DNA of 64,000 nt from Pseudomonas crudilactis (lineage in GTDB: Bacteria; Pseudomonadota; Gammaproteobacteria; Pseudomonadales; Pseudomonadaceae): the NCBI RefSeq assembly GCF_013433315.1, contig NZ_WXVV01000022.1:60368-124367 (forward strand). Reading direction: 5' to 3'. The position numbers and the translations under genes were made by a program. The notes below the pieces were generated by a model, which was given only the letters and a program-made list of their open reading frames with translations, ran no database searches and was not told where the DNA came from. This document shows positions 40,443 to 49,232 of this stretch, in pieces. Within the stretch, counting starts at the first letter, position 1; each line of letters starts with the position of its first letter.

Positions 40443-41498
40443 ATGGACGACAACAAGAAGAAAGCCTTGGCTGCGGCCCTGGGTCAGATCGAACGTCAAT
40501 TCGGCAAGGGTGCCGTGATGCGTATGGGCGATCAGGACCGTCAGGCGATCCCGGCTATCTCCACTGGCTCTCTGGGTCTGGACATCGCACTCGGCATTGG
40601 CGGCCTGCCAAAAGGCCGTATCGTTGAAATCTACGGTCCGGAATCGTCCGGTAAAACCACACTGACACTGTCCGTGATCGCCCAGGCTCAGAAAGCCGGC
40701 GCGACCTGCGCATTCGTCGACGCTGAACACGCCCTCGATCCTGAGTACGCTGGCAAGCTGGGCGTCAACGTCGACGACCTGCTGGTTTCCCAGCCGGACA
40801 CCGGCGAACAGGCGCTGGAAATCACCGACATGCTGGTGCGCTCCAACGCCGTTGACGTGATCATCGTCGACTCCGTGGCTGCCCTGGTACCGAAGGCTGA
40901 AATCGAAGGCGAAATGGGTGACATGCACGTGGGCCTGCAAGCCCGTCTGATGTCCCAGGCGCTGCGTAAAATTACCGGTAACATCAAGAACGCCAACTGC
41001 CTGGTGATCTTCATCAACCAGATCCGTATGAAGATCGGTGTGATGTTCGGCAGCCCGGAAACCACCACCGGTGGTAACGCGCTGAAGTTCTACGCCTCGG
41101 TTCGTCTCGACATCCGCCGTACCGGCGCGGTGAAGGAAGGCGACGAAGTGGTCGGTAGCGAAACCCGCGTCAAGGTTGTGAAGAACAAGGTCGCTTCGCC
41201 GTTCCGTCAGGCCGAGTTCCAGATTCTTTACGGCAAAGGCATCTACCTCAATGGCGAGATGATCGACCTGGGTGTGCTGCACGGTTTCGTCGAGAAGTCC
41301 GGCGCCTGGTATGCCTACGAAGGCACCAAGATCGGTCAGGGCAAGGCCAACTCGGCCAAGTTCCTGGCGGACAACCCGGAAATCGCCGCGAAGCTCGAGA
41401 AGCAACTGCGTGACAAACTGCTGACGCCGGCAGTGATCGACTCCAAGGCCTCTGCAGTCAAAGAGACTGAAGACGACCTGGCCGACGCTGATATCTGA
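40443..41498 (+). CDS. recA: Recombinase A
   Basis: 351 residues from ATG 40443 (GTGAGGAC site; a start at 40431 would add MRTL). MDDNKKKALAAALGQIERQF, Walker A GPESSGKTT, VDAEHALDPEYA and the L2-loop FINQIRMKIGVMFGSPETTT identify RecA. It carries out homologous recombination and, as a filament on single-stranded DNA, stimulates self-cleavage of LexA and of phage-type repressors such as the PrtR at 4239. This links the host SOS response to release of the neighbouring tailocins. Confidence 0.98.
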   Translation: MDDNKKKALAAALGQIERQFGKGAVMRMGDQDRQAIPAISTGSLGLDIALGIGGLPKGRIVEIYGPESSGKTTLTLSVIAQAQKAGATCAFVDAEHALDPEYAGKLGVNVDDLLVSQPDTGEQALEITDMLVRSNAVDVIIVDSVAALVPKAEIEGEMGDMHVGLQARLMSQALRKITGNIKNANCLVIFINQIRMKIGVMFGSPETTTGGNALKFYASVRLDIRRTGAVKEGDEVVGSETRVKVVKNKVASPFRQAEFQILYGKGIYLNGEMIDLGVLHGFVEKSGAWYAYEGTKIGQGKANSAKFLADNPEIAAKLEKQLRDKLLTPAVIDSKASAVKETEDDLADADI

Positions 41499-41506
41499 TT
41501 GCAGCG

Positions 41507-41977
41507 ATGACCTCCGCCGTACTCGATACCCTCGTCGCGGTGCGGCGAACCGCTATGGACCTGCTCGCACGCCGCGAGCATGGTCGAGTCGAGCTGACGC
41601 GCAAGCTGCGTCAGCGCGGCGCTGAGACGGAGATGATCGAAACAGCCCTCGACCGTTTAACAGAAGAGGGGCTGCTTTCCGAAGCCCGTTACCTTGAAAG
41701 CTTTGTTTCCTACCGTGCCCGTTCCGGCTACGGCCCTCTACGGATTCGTGAGGAGCTGAGCCAACGCGGTTTGCAACGTGCCGATATCGAACTCGCCCTG
41801 CGCGAAAGCGGTATCAGTTGGCAGGAGCAACTTCGGGAAACGTGGCAGCGCAAATTCTCCGGGCATTTGCCGATTGATGCCAAAGAACGGGCCAAACAAG
41901 GCCGGTTTCTGGCGTATCGGGGCTTTTCGATGGAGATGATCAACCGCTTGTTCAGCGGTCGAGGGATGGACGATTAA
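41507..41977 (+). CDS. recX: RecX, regulator of RecA
   Basis: 156 residues, eight bases after recA. The pattern MDLLARREHGRVELTRKLRQ, then ALDRLTEEGLLSEARYLESF and YGPLRIREELSQRGL, gives three RecX-type helical repeats. RecX caps and disassembles RecA filaments. It is co-transcribed with recA, and a strong terminator follows 15 bases after the stop. Confidence 0.96.
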   Translation: MTSAVLDTLVAVRRTAMDLLARREHGRVELTRKLRQRGAETEMIETALDRLTEEGLLSEARYLESFVSYRARSGYGPLRIREELSQRGLQRADIELALRESGISWQEQLRETWQRKFSGHLPIDAKERAKQGRFLAYRGFSMEMINRLFSGRGMDD

Positions 41978-41992
41978 GACGCCTCAATAAAA

Positions 41993-42028
41993 ACGGCCCG
42001 CTATGGAAATAGCGGGCCGTTTTTTTTT
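41993..42028 (+). terminator. Bidirectional terminator between recX and the LOG gene
   Basis: ACGGCCCGCTAT and ATAGCGGGCCGT arms around GGAA, followed by nine T residues; the A-rich left flank serves the opposite strand. Confidence 0.93.
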
Positions 42029-42032
42029 GCCT

Positions 42033-43151
42033 CTAAATTGCCTTTGACGGCTCACGGCTGCGTTGCGCCGTTTGCGGTTTTGAATCAGCCCAGTTTTCCG
42101 GCAAGTTGATGTAATCGATCAGCTCCCTCAGGCGTCCGTGAGTGCGGGCATTGAAGGCGAAGGCCAGCCGCGCCAGATGGCTGAACTGCGCTTCATCGTG
42201 TTCCTCGCCAGCGTAAGCGTGTTGATGGAACTGGTCGCTCAGGCATAGATCGGCGAATGCTGCCTGCATGTGCGCCAGCGCCTGATCGCTGAGCTTGTGA
42301 TTCATACGAATCACGAATTGGCGCTTGAGCCAGCGGCTGGAGTGGAAGTTGCTATAGAACTGGTTGATCTGTTCTACGGCTTCTTCAACGCTGTAGACCA
42401 ATCGCATCAGCTTCATGTCAGTCGGCAGGATGTAGCGATTGGCCTCGAGTTGCTGGCGGATGAAGTCCATCGCGCCTTGCCAGAATGTGCCGCCCGGCGC
42501 ATCCAGCAGCACCACGGGCACCAATGGACTTTTGCCGGTCTGGATCAATGTCAGCACTTCCAGCGCTTCATCCAGTGTGCCGAAACCGCCCGGGCACAAG
42601 ACCAGCGCGTCGGCTTCTTTGACGAAAAACAGTTTTCGCGTGAAGAAAAAGTGGAATGGCAGCAGATTACCGGTGCCATCGACGGTGGGGTTGGCATGTT
42701 GCTCGAAGGGCAGGGTGATGTTGAAACCGAGGCTGTGATCGCGGCCGGCGCCTTCATGGGCGGCGGCCATGATGCCGCCCCCGGCACCGGTGATGACCAT
42801 CATCTCCGAACGCGTCAATGCGGCCCCGAGCTCTCGGGCCATGGCATAGAGCGGATGTTCTACGGGGGTGCGCGCCGAGCCGAACACCGTGACTTTGCGT
42901 CGGCCCTTGAATTGCTCCAGTACTCGAAACGCCTGCTCCAGTTCGCGCAGGGCTTGCAGCGTGATCTTGGCATTCCAGCGGTTGTGGTCTTCCTGAGCCA
43001 TGCGCAGCACGGTCAGGATCATGTCGCGGTAGATCGGAATGTTCGGGCTGTTGGGGGAAACACGGTTGAGTTGTTCTTCGACCTTACTGATGAGGTCGGG
43101 GCCGCTTTCCTGAAAATGACGACTCAAGAGGTCATTCGGTTGGTAAGGCAT
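42033..43151 (-). CDS. LOG-family Rossmann-fold protein (TIGR00730-like, long form)
   Basis: 372 residues. The nucleotide-binding core spans about residues 85-250, with VTVFGSARTP, TGAGGGIMAAAHEGA and the signature PGGFGTLDEALEVLT. LOG proteins are nucleoside 5'-monophosphate phosphoribohydrolases that can release cytokinin bases in other organisms. This bacterial long form carries about 80 extra N-terminal and about 120 extra C-terminal residues, and its substrate is unknown. It is convergent with recX. Confidence 0.85.
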   Translation of the reverse strand: MPYQPNDLLSRHFQESGPDLISKVEEQLNRVSPNSPNIPIYRDMILTVLRMAQEDHNRWNAKITLQALRELEQAFRVLEQFKGRRKVTVFGSARTPVEHPLYAMARELGAALTRSEMMVITGAGGGIMAAAHEGAGRDHSLGFNITLPFEQHANPTVDGTGNLLPFHFFFTRKLFFVKEADALVLCPGGFGTLDEALEVLTLIQTGKSPLVPVVLLDAPGGTFWQGAMDFIRQQLEANRYILPTDMKLMRLVYSVEEAVEQINQFYSNFHSSRWLKRQFVIRMNHKLSDQALAHMQAAFADLCLSDQFHQHAYAGEEHDEAQFSHLARLAFAFNARTHGRLRELIDYINLPENWADSKPQTAQRSREPSKAI

Positions 43152-43503
43152 TCAACGTCTCCTTCTGCACAGAGCGGTTGGCCCTGACTAGCGGCGTCAG
43201 TGCCGCGCTGCAAAAAAACACACGATCGGCAGTTCCTTGTCTGCCGTTGAAAAGTGATCGGGAATACTCTGAATCTAGACCCTTGCACGCAATCGCGCTG
43301 ACTTGATCATTGCGCTGCAAGGTTTTGGCTGGCAACCGTTTATTGATTTTCCGCCCGTTCCGTCACCGCTCGTCCGAACGTGCGCCGAGCAGCAATCCCT
43401 CTGATTAACTAACGTACAGGTGCCGTACGACAGGTTTGCGTCAACAAACGTACGCAAGGTGCACGCGATTCAAGGATTTGTGGGTGGCAAGGAGGCGGGA
43501 CAC
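43152..43503. other. Intergenic region upstream of the RHH-like gene
   Basis: 352 bases between the divergent LOG gene and the small gene at 43504. CGTAC recurs three times at about 43413-43456 (ACGTACAGG, CCGTACGAC, ACGTACGC), which could be an operator cluster. Otherwise I see no gene, terminator or repeat. Confidence 0.4.
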
Positions 43504-43698
43504 ATGGCCAGAGTGATTCTGGAGATCGATACGCAGCTGTATCGAATGTTGAAGGCAGCAGCCGAGACCAATCATCTCAGTCTCGAAGAGGAGTGCTGCC
43601 GGCGGTTGGCGGGCGGCGAGCGCCGTTCGCACTATCTACAGGCCTTGCTGGCCGAACTGCGCGCCGAGGATGAACAGCGGCGCGCCAATTCGCGATAA
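43504..43698 (+). CDS. Small ribbon-helix-helix-like protein
   Basis: 64 residues with AAGGAGGCGGGACAC before ATG 43504. MARVILEIDTQLYRMLKAAA followed by LSLEEECCRRLAGG has the short strand plus two helices expected of Arc/MetJ-type DNA-binding proteins, and a charged C-terminal tail (AELRAEDEQRRANSR). CGTAC repeats upstream might be its own operator. No partner toxin gene is adjacent: the next gene is convergent and encodes a periplasmic protein. Confidence 0.65.
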   Translation: MARVILEIDTQLYRMLKAAAETNHLSLEEECCRRLAGGERRSHYLQALLAELRAEDEQRRANSR

Positions 43699-44124
43699 TT
43701 ACTTCTTCTTCGCCGGGGCGGCTTTCGGGCAATCCGATTCCTGGTAACTGGCGGAGCCGATCGCTTTGTTGGTTTTCACTTCGGTGAAGTCGTAACGCAT
43801 GATCGCACCCTTGGCCATCAGCTTGCGGAACGATGGGTTGTTGCACACTGAGGCGCCCAACTGGAAATACACGGCTTTAGGGTCAGCGCGCATCTTGTCG
43901 GCGTGGCTCTTTTGCACGCTCAGGTGGTTGATCAACTGCGTGCCTTCAACGGTGAAGCCCTGATCAAGAATGTCTTCACTGATGGCGCGTGGCGTGCCGA
44001 CGCTGCTCTGGGCGGCGACGTTGCGCAGCTCGCGGTTCAGATTCTGCTCACTCAGGGAGGCAGCCTGAGCGGTGAAGGACGACGCCAGCAGAATGGCAGC
44101 GGTGGGAACGATAAGGCGCAGCAT
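43699..44124 (-). CDS. Periplasmic protein of the PA3611 (quorum-sensing-regulated virulence factor) family
   Basis: 141 residues. A signal peptide (MLRLIVPTAAILLASSFTAQA) ends in A-x-A. The mature protein, with LNRELRNVAAQSSVGTPRAI, HLSVQKSHADKMRADPKAV and two cysteines (SVCNNP, SDCPKA) able to form a disulfide, matches the PA3611 family by length and pattern. The position near recA and dgkA agrees with the P. aeruginosa order. Function is not established; the family name reflects regulation in P. aeruginosa. Confidence 0.75.
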   Translation of the reverse strand: MLRLIVPTAAILLASSFTAQAASLSEQNLNRELRNVAAQSSVGTPRAISEDILDQGFTVEGTQLINHLSVQKSHADKMRADPKAVYFQLGASVCNNPSFRKLMAKGAIMRYDFTEVKTNKAIGSASYQESDCPKAAPAKKK

Positions 44125-44313
44125 GAAACTCTCCTGGTTCAGTGACTGGTGGTTCGACCAGCCACGTGACTGTGCGTTCAGTGGCGGCGAATTATAGGGG
44201 AGCCGGTCGGGAGGGTACAGGCTTGTGCCCGTCGCTCTGGTAAACTGCCGGCCTTTATTGCCCTGCCGAGTGTCGTTCGTGTCGAGTTTTCCTGCTTTTC
44301 GGCGTTATCCGCG

Positions 44314-45060
44314 ATGAACCATGCCCCCAACGCCGTCGCCCGTCTGCGTGACCAGCGCGAAGATGAAGGCATCAAGCCGATTCAGGCCCGAGGTTTTCGC
44401 TCCGAGCGTTGCCGCGACTGCCGGGTGATCATCAGCCATTGCCTGTGCGCCTGGCGGCCCAGCGTCGACACGCGTTCGGGCGTATGCCTGATCATGACCG
44501 GCAAGGAAGTGTTCAAACCGAGCAACACCGGTTGGCTGATTGCCGACGTCGTGCGCGATAACCATGCGTTTATCTGGTCGCGCACCGAGCCCGATCCGCA
44601 GATGCTGGCGCTGCTCAACGACTCGCAGTGGCAGCCGTATCTGGTGTTTCCTGGCGAATACGTTGAACCGTCGCGAGTGACCAACACCGTCGCGATCGAT
44701 AGCAGCAAGCGGCCGCTGTTCATTCTGCTGGATGCAACGTGGACCGAAGCGCGGAAGATTTTCCGCAAGAGTCCGTATTTCGATCGCTTGCCGATCTTGA
44801 GCCTGCTGCCCGACAAACTCTCGCGCTATCGCTTGCGCCGCTCGACCCGCAGCGAGCATTTGTGCACTGCCGAAGTCGCTGCGCTGTGCCTGGAATTGGC
44901 CGGTGACTCGGACGCTGCCTCTGCGCTGGACGCCTATTTCGACGTGTTCAGCCAGCACTATCTCGGCGCCAAACAACAGTTGGACATGAATGAATCGACG
45001 CCGGCCCACGCCGAGCTGCTGCCCTATATACGAAAGCCGCAGCCGGAGTTGGCGCAATAG
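44314..45060 (+). CDS. tapT: tRNA-uridine aminocarboxypropyltransferase (TapT, DTW domain)
   Basis: 248 residues. N-terminal zinc-type cysteines (ERCRDCRVIISHCLCAW) precede the DTW/TDD domain, whose signature appears as FILLDATWTEARKIF and later RLRRSTRSEHLCTAEVAALC. Enzymes of this family put an acp group on uridine 47 of some tRNAs using S-adenosylmethionine. Both the size and Cys motif agree with E. coli TapT (YfiP). It is monocistronic, between a periplasmic protein gene and erdR. Confidence 0.85.
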   Translation: MNHAPNAVARLRDQREDEGIKPIQARGFRSERCRDCRVIISHCLCAWRPSVDTRSGVCLIMTGKEVFKPSNTGWLIADVVRDNHAFIWSRTEPDPQMLALLNDSQWQPYLVFPGEYVEPSRVTNTVAIDSSKRPLFILLDATWTEARKIFRKSPYFDRLPILSLLPDKLSRYRLRRSTRSEHLCTAEVAALCLELAGDSDAASALDAYFDVFSQHYLGAKQQLDMNESTPAHAELLPYIRKPQPELAQ

Positions 45061-45283
45061 TGGCCCATACTGTACAAGCCAGCGGCCGTGCTGCTTGACC
45101 ACCCCGTCTTCGCTGGGCATGCTTGGCGCCGTTTAGGGTGCGGCCAAGGTTTGAAACGCCGTGTTTGCTGTTGATTGGCGTTGAACGTGCCCCTGTGGAT
45201 ATCGCTTGAAAGCGGCATCTTGAGTTGCTTTGGCGAGACCGGAATGCTCCGGGTCTGCCATCAAAAACAGGATCATTTGAAAA

Positions 45284-45934
45284 ATGGCCACATACGACAT
45301 CCTGATTGCCGATGATCACCCTCTGTTTCGTAGCGCCCTGCATCAAGCGGTGACGCTGGGCCTTGGCCCGGATGTGCGACTGGTGGAAGTGGCGAGCATC
45401 GCCGAACTGGAAGCGCGCCTGACCGAAAAGGCTGATTGGGATCTGGTCCTGCTGGACTTGAACATGCCCGGCGCTTTCGGGTTTTCCGGGTTGGTCATGC
45501 TGCGCGGGCAGTACCCACAGATTCCGGTGGTGATGGTTTCGGCCCAGGAAGAAGCTTCGGTGATGGTCAAATCCCGTGAGTTCGGCGCCAGCGGCTTTAT
45601 TCCCAAGTCCAGCGATCTCAGCGTGATTCAGCAAGCCGTGCGCAAAGTACTCGATGGCGATGTGTTCTGGCCGCCGCAAGCGTTCGAGGCAGTCGCCGTT
45701 TCCGACGAAGCCAAAGCCGCCAGCGATGGTCTTGCCAGCCTCACTCCGCAGCAGTTCCGTGTGTTGACCATGGTCTGCGAAGGCCTGCTGAACAAGCAGA
45801 TTGCCTATGAGCTGAGCGTGTCCGAAGCGACCATCAAGGCCCACGTCACGGCGATCTTTCGCAAGCTGAATGTGCGCACCCGCACGCAAGCGGCTTTACT
45901 GCTGCAACAACTTGAGTCAATTCCGAGCCAATAA
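45284..45934 (+). CDS. erdR: LuxR/NarL-type response regulator ErdR
   Basis: 216 residues. Receiver domain residues 1-125: acidic pair in ILIADDHPLF, phospho-acceptor Asp in VLLDLNMPG and Lys in SGFIPKSS. The LuxR-type HTH spans about 150-210 (LTPQQFRVLTMVCEGLLNKQ, IAYELSVSEATIKAHVTAIF). Length and linkage to dgkA match ErdR (PA3604), which controls ethanol and acetate use (acs) in pseudomonads, working with a CrbS-type sensor kinase elsewhere. No kinase gene is adjacent. Confidence 0.88.
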   Translation: MATYDILIADDHPLFRSALHQAVTLGLGPDVRLVEVASIAELEARLTEKADWDLVLLDLNMPGAFGFSGLVMLRGQYPQIPVVMVSAQEEASVMVKSREFGASGFIPKSSDLSVIQQAVRKVLDGDVFWPPQAFEAVAVSDEAKAASDGLASLTPQQFRVLTMVCEGLLNKQIAYELSVSEATIKAHVTAIFRKLNVRTRTQAALLLQQLESIPSQ

Positions 45935-46008
45935 TGGCTGGCGTCTTCACGCTTTTTTGACTTTTGTTGATCTAGCTTTCCCACTCCTTTTTGGTTGGTT
46001 TCTACTTT

Positions 46009-46371
46009 ATGTCACCTTTCAAGGGCCAGACCGGCCTGAAACGTATCCTCAATGCTTCCGGTTACTCGCTGGACGGCCTGCGCGCAGCCTTCACCGGTGA
46101 AGCGGCATTCCGTCAGTTGGTGCTGCTCAATGTCGTGCTGATTCCGCTGACGTTCTTCCTGAATGTCAGCCGCGTCGAGCAAGCGCTGTTGATTGCCGTG
46201 TGCCTGTTGGCGCTGATCGTCGAGCTGCTGAACTCGGCGGTGGAAGCGGCCATTGATCGTATCTCGCTGGAGCTGCACCCGCTGTCGAAGAACGCCAAGG
46301 ACATGGGCAGCGCCGCGCAATTCGTGGCACTGAGCATGATCGCGCTGGTGTGGGCGGTGATTCTGCTTTAA
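46009..46371 (+). CDS. dgkA: Diacylglycerol kinase
   Basis: 120 residues from ATG 46009. TGLKRILNASGYSLDGLRAA, then the catalytic helix ELLNSAVEAAIDRISLE and KNAKDMGSAAQFVALSMI, are the DgkA signature, with three transmembrane helices. It phosphorylates diacylglycerol left over from membrane-derived oligosaccharide synthesis. The stop codon overlaps that of the convergent finR gene. Confidence 0.96.
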   Translation: MSPFKGQTGLKRILNASGYSLDGLRAAFTGEAAFRQLVLLNVVLIPLTFFLNVSRVEQALLIAVCLLALIVELLNSAVEAAIDRISLELHPLSKNAKDMGSAAQFVALSMIALVWAVILL

Positions 46372-47294
46372 GCGATCGTCGGCAAAACGATCTCGTCGCT
46401 GCGCTGCACCCCGGCGGTGAAAGCGCGGCACAGGTCGAGAAATTCGCGCATCGCCGAGGTCTGGTACTTCTGCTTGTGCCAGATGAAGTAGAACTGTCGC
46501 GCCAGATCCAGATCCGGCGTTTCCACCGGCACCAGACTGCCGCGACGGAACGCATCGCGCAGCGCCAGCCGCGAGATGCAGCCAATCCCCAGCCCCGATT
46601 CCACCGCGCGTTTGATCGCTTCGGTGTGCTCCAGCTCGAGACGGATATTCAGCGAGCTGCGATGGTGGCGCATGGCCTGATCGAAGGTCAGCCGCGTGCC
46701 GGAACCCTGTTCACGCAGAATCCACGCTTCGTGAGTCAACTCTTCCATGCTCGCGCTGCCGCGTTGAGCCAATGGATGCTGCGGCGCGCAGAACACCACC
46801 AGTTCATCTTCGACCCAGCTCTGCACTTCGATGTCCGGATGGCTGCAATCGCCCTCGATTAGACCCAGATCAATTTCGTAGTGGGCGACTTGTTGCACGA
46901 TATTGGCCGTGTTCTGCACGTGCAGCTTCACCTGACTTTCCGGGTGGCGCTGCATGAAACTGCCGATCAACAGCGTCGCCAGGTAGTTGCCGATGGTCAG
47001 GGTCGCACCCACTGACAGCGAGCCGAAACCGGATTTGCCGTTGAGCAGGTCTTCGATTTCCTTGGCCTGATCGAGCAGGGCCACCGCTTGGGGCAGCAGC
47101 TGTTTGCCGAGGGCGTTGAGGCTCAGCCGTTTGCCGGCACGGTCGAACAGCTGGCAGCTGGATTGGCGCTCGAGTTCAGTGATCGAGGTGCTGGCGGCCG
47201 ATTGCGAGAGGTTGAGCAGACCCGCAGCACGGGATACGCTTTCCTGCTGGGCGACGGCGACGAAGACTTGCAGTTGACGGAGAGTAAATCGCAT
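46368..47294 (-). CDS. finR: LysR-type regulator FinR
   Basis: 308 residues from ATG 47292-47294, the start that gives the LysR N-terminus MRFTLRQLQVFVAVAQQESV. The HTH (RAAGLLNLSQSAASTSITEL) is followed by a periplasmic-binding-like effector domain (LSVGATLTIGNYLATLLIGS). It is divergent from fpr across 133 bases, as is FinR in P. putida, which is needed for superoxide and sulfite induction of fpr. The name follows synteny. The last two codons overlap the 3' end of dgkA. Confidence 0.88.
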   Translation of the reverse strand: MRFTLRQLQVFVAVAQQESVSRAAGLLNLSQSAASTSITELERQSSCQLFDRAGKRLSLNALGKQLLPQAVALLDQAKEIEDLLNGKSGFGSLSVGATLTIGNYLATLLIGSFMQRHPESQVKLHVQNTANIVQQVAHYEIDLGLIEGDCSHPDIEVQSWVEDELVVFCAPQHPLAQRGSASMEELTHEAWILREQGSGTRLTFDQAMRHHRSSLNIRLELEHTEAIKRAVESGLGIGCISRLALRDAFRRGSLVPVETPDLDLARQFYFIWHKQKYQTSAMREFLDLCRAFTAGVQRSDEIVLPTIA

Positions 47295-47427
47295 ATCGAT
47301 ATAACCGATAACCCTTATCTTAATAATCCAGTTAACAGATATTGTCGTCGCTATTAGAATGCGATGCAATTGCGCACCGTCGCCTTCCAAAGCCAGCGCA
47401 GACCCAATCTCCAGGAGTCAAACGTAC

Positions 47428-48207
47428 ATGAGCAACATGAACCACGAGCGTGTCCTCAGTGTTCATCACTGGAACGACACTCTGTTCAGCTTCAAGTGCA
47501 CCCGCGATCCGGGCCTGCGCTTCGAGAACGGTCAGTTCGTGATGATCGGCCTGCAACAGCCCAACGGCCGCCCGCTTATGCGCGCTTACTCGATCGCCAG
47601 CCCGAACTGGGAAGAGCATCTGGAATTCTTCAGCATCAAGGTGCAGGACGGTCCGCTGACTTCGCAGTTGCAGCACTTGAAGGAAGGCGACGAGATCATT
47701 ATCTCGAAGAAACCTACCGGTACCCTGGTTCTGGATGACCTGAACCCGGGCAAGCACTTGTACCTGCTCAGCACCGGCACCGGTCTGGCGCCGTTCATGA
47801 GCGTGATCCAGGACCCGGAAACCTACGAGCGCTTTGAAAAAGTGATCCTGGTGCACGGTGTACGTTACGTCAACGAAGTTGCCTACCGCGAATTCATCAC
47901 CGAGCACCTGCCGCAGAACGAGTTCTTCGGCGAAGCGCTGCGTGACAAGCTGATCTACTACCCGACCGTGACCCGCGAGCCTTTCGAGAATCAGGGCCGT
48001 CTGACCGACCTGATGCGCAGCGGCAAGCTGTTCAGCGACATCGGCCTGCCACCGATCAACCCGCAGGACGACCGCGCGATGATCTGCGGCAGCCCGAGCA
48101 TGCTCGACGAGACCAGCGAAGTGCTCGACAGCTTCGGCCTGAAGATCTCGGCGCGGATGCGCGAGCCGGGTGACTACCTGATCGAGCGTGCGTTCGTCGA
48201 GAAGTAA
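47428..48207 (+). CDS. fpr: Ferredoxin--NADP+ reductase
   Basis: 259 residues from ATG 47428 (CCAGGAGTC site). FAD-binding RPLMRAYSIASPNWE and the NADP-binding LLSTGTGLAPFMSVIQ and MICGSPSML identify the bacterial Fpr, ending in the characteristic C-terminal YLIERAFVEK. It moves electrons between NADPH and ferredoxin or flavodoxin and helps in oxidative stress and Fe-S repair. A REPIN and terminator follow. Confidence 0.95.
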   Translation: MSNMNHERVLSVHHWNDTLFSFKCTRDPGLRFENGQFVMIGLQQPNGRPLMRAYSIASPNWEEHLEFFSIKVQDGPLTSQLQHLKEGDEIIISKKPTGTLVLDDLNPGKHLYLLSTGTGLAPFMSVIQDPETYERFEKVILVHGVRYVNEVAYREFITEHLPQNEFFGEALRDKLIYYPTVTREPFENQGRLTDLMRSGKLFSDIGLPPINPQDDRAMICGSPSMLDETSEVLDSFGLKISARMREPGDYLIERAFVEK

Positions 48208-48218
48208 GCACCAAAACT

Positions 48219-48308
48219 GTAGGAGTGAGCCTGCTCGCGATAGCGATGGATCAGTCAAGATGGATGTCGACTGACACGGCCCTATCGCGAGCAGGCTCAC
48301 TCCTACAG
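48219..48308. repeat. REPIN (GTAGGAGTGAG type) after fpr
   Basis: TGTAGGAGTGAGCCTGCTCG and its inverse CGAGCAGGCTCACTCCTACA, about 90 bases in all, between the fpr stop and its terminator. Confidence 0.93.
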
Positions 48309-48314
48309 AAAAGC

Positions 48315-48356
48315 AAAAAGCCCGCGTTGCCTGTGAAGGCAGCGCGGGCTTTTTCG
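48315..48356. terminator. Bidirectional terminator between fpr and trmO
   Basis: AAAAAGCCCGCG...TTGCC pairs with GGCAG...CGCGGGCTTTTT in a long stem with poly-A and poly-T flanks, fitting both converging genes. Confidence 0.9.
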
Positions 48357-48365
48357 TTTCCGGGG

Positions 48366-49064
48366 TCAGGCCCCGGCAGGGATGACTTCGAGCACGCGGA
48401 TCCGCTCGGGTGTCGGGTAATGCCAGCGCACATCCAGATCCCAGAATTGCGCGCCGTACTCGCGTTCAGGTGCCGGAGTCTGATACGCCGGACGCGGATC
48501 CTGGGCCAGACACTGTTCAATCAAAGCCACCAACGGCTCATCAAGGCGCTGAGCGTGTGTGTGCGCCTGTTTCAGCGCCGAATCCGTCCACTGCACGTCA
48601 ATCAACTGCGGCGCGGCGCTGGCAATGCTGTTGGAGGCCTCGGGAATGATATCGGCGTAAGGCACGTAGGGTTTGATGTCGAGAATCGGCGTGCCGTCGA
48701 GCAAGTCGATTCCGGAAATGAACAAGCGATTGGCTTCGACCTTGTCCAGTTTCACTACCGATTGGCCAATGCCGTTGGGCCGGTGAGTGGCGCGGGTGGC
48801 GAATACGCCCATGGATTTGTTGCCGCCCAGGCGCGGCGGACGGACTTTCAGTCGCGGTTTGTCTTCCAGTGCCTGATGGAACAGAAACAGCAGCCAGACA
48901 TGGCTGACCTGCTCCAGCCCTTGCACGGCGTCACCCTGATCGAACGGCGCCACCAGTTCCAGCACGCCACGGGCGGCGGGGGCCAATTGGGGCTGGCGGG
49001 GGATGGCGAATTTCTCCTTGAAGCAGGAGCGCACAAAGCCGATGGGGGAGACGCTGTAAGTCAT
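48366..49064 (-). CDS. trmO: tRNA (t6A37) N6-methyltransferase TrmO
   Basis: 232 residues from ATG 49062-49064, which gives the family N-terminus MTYSVSPIGFVRSCFKEKFA; an in-frame ATG three codons upstream also exists. The core has the TsaA/TrmO pattern IPRQPQLAP, HVWLLFLFHQ, then FATRATHRPNGIGQSVVKL and LDGTPILDIKPYVPYAD. TrmO methylates t6A37 in some threonine tRNAs. A C-terminal extension (RIRVLEVIPAGA) follows the core. Confidence 0.9.
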   Translation of the reverse strand: MTYSVSPIGFVRSCFKEKFAIPRQPQLAPAARGVLELVAPFDQGDAVQGLEQVSHVWLLFLFHQALEDKPRLKVRPPRLGGNKSMGVFATRATHRPNGIGQSVVKLDKVEANRLFISGIDLLDGTPILDIKPYVPYADIIPEASNSIASAAPQLIDVQWTDSALKQAHTHAQRLDEPLVALIEQCLAQDPRPAYQTPAPEREYGAQFWDLDVRWHYPTPERIRVLEVIPAGA

Positions 49065-49141
49065 GGTTTGCATTCGAAGCGGGGCAGGGGTGGGCATGAT
49101 AACCCGTCCCGTCTAAAGTCTGGTGCTGGCAGGGCTGGCCT

Positions 49142-49218
49142 CTTCGCGAGCAGGCTCGCTCCCACATTAGATCTATGGCGTGCACAAGATACCTGTGGGA
49201 GCGAGCTTGCTCGCGAAG
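49142..49218. repeat. REP pair, tail-to-tail order
   Basis: TTCGCGAGCAGGCTCGCTCC comes first and TGTGGGAGCGAGCTTGCTCG second, the reverse of the order in other REPINs of this window. It fills the gap between trmO and rhlG. Confidence 0.85.
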
Positions 49219-49232
49219 GTCGCGCCGCCGAT

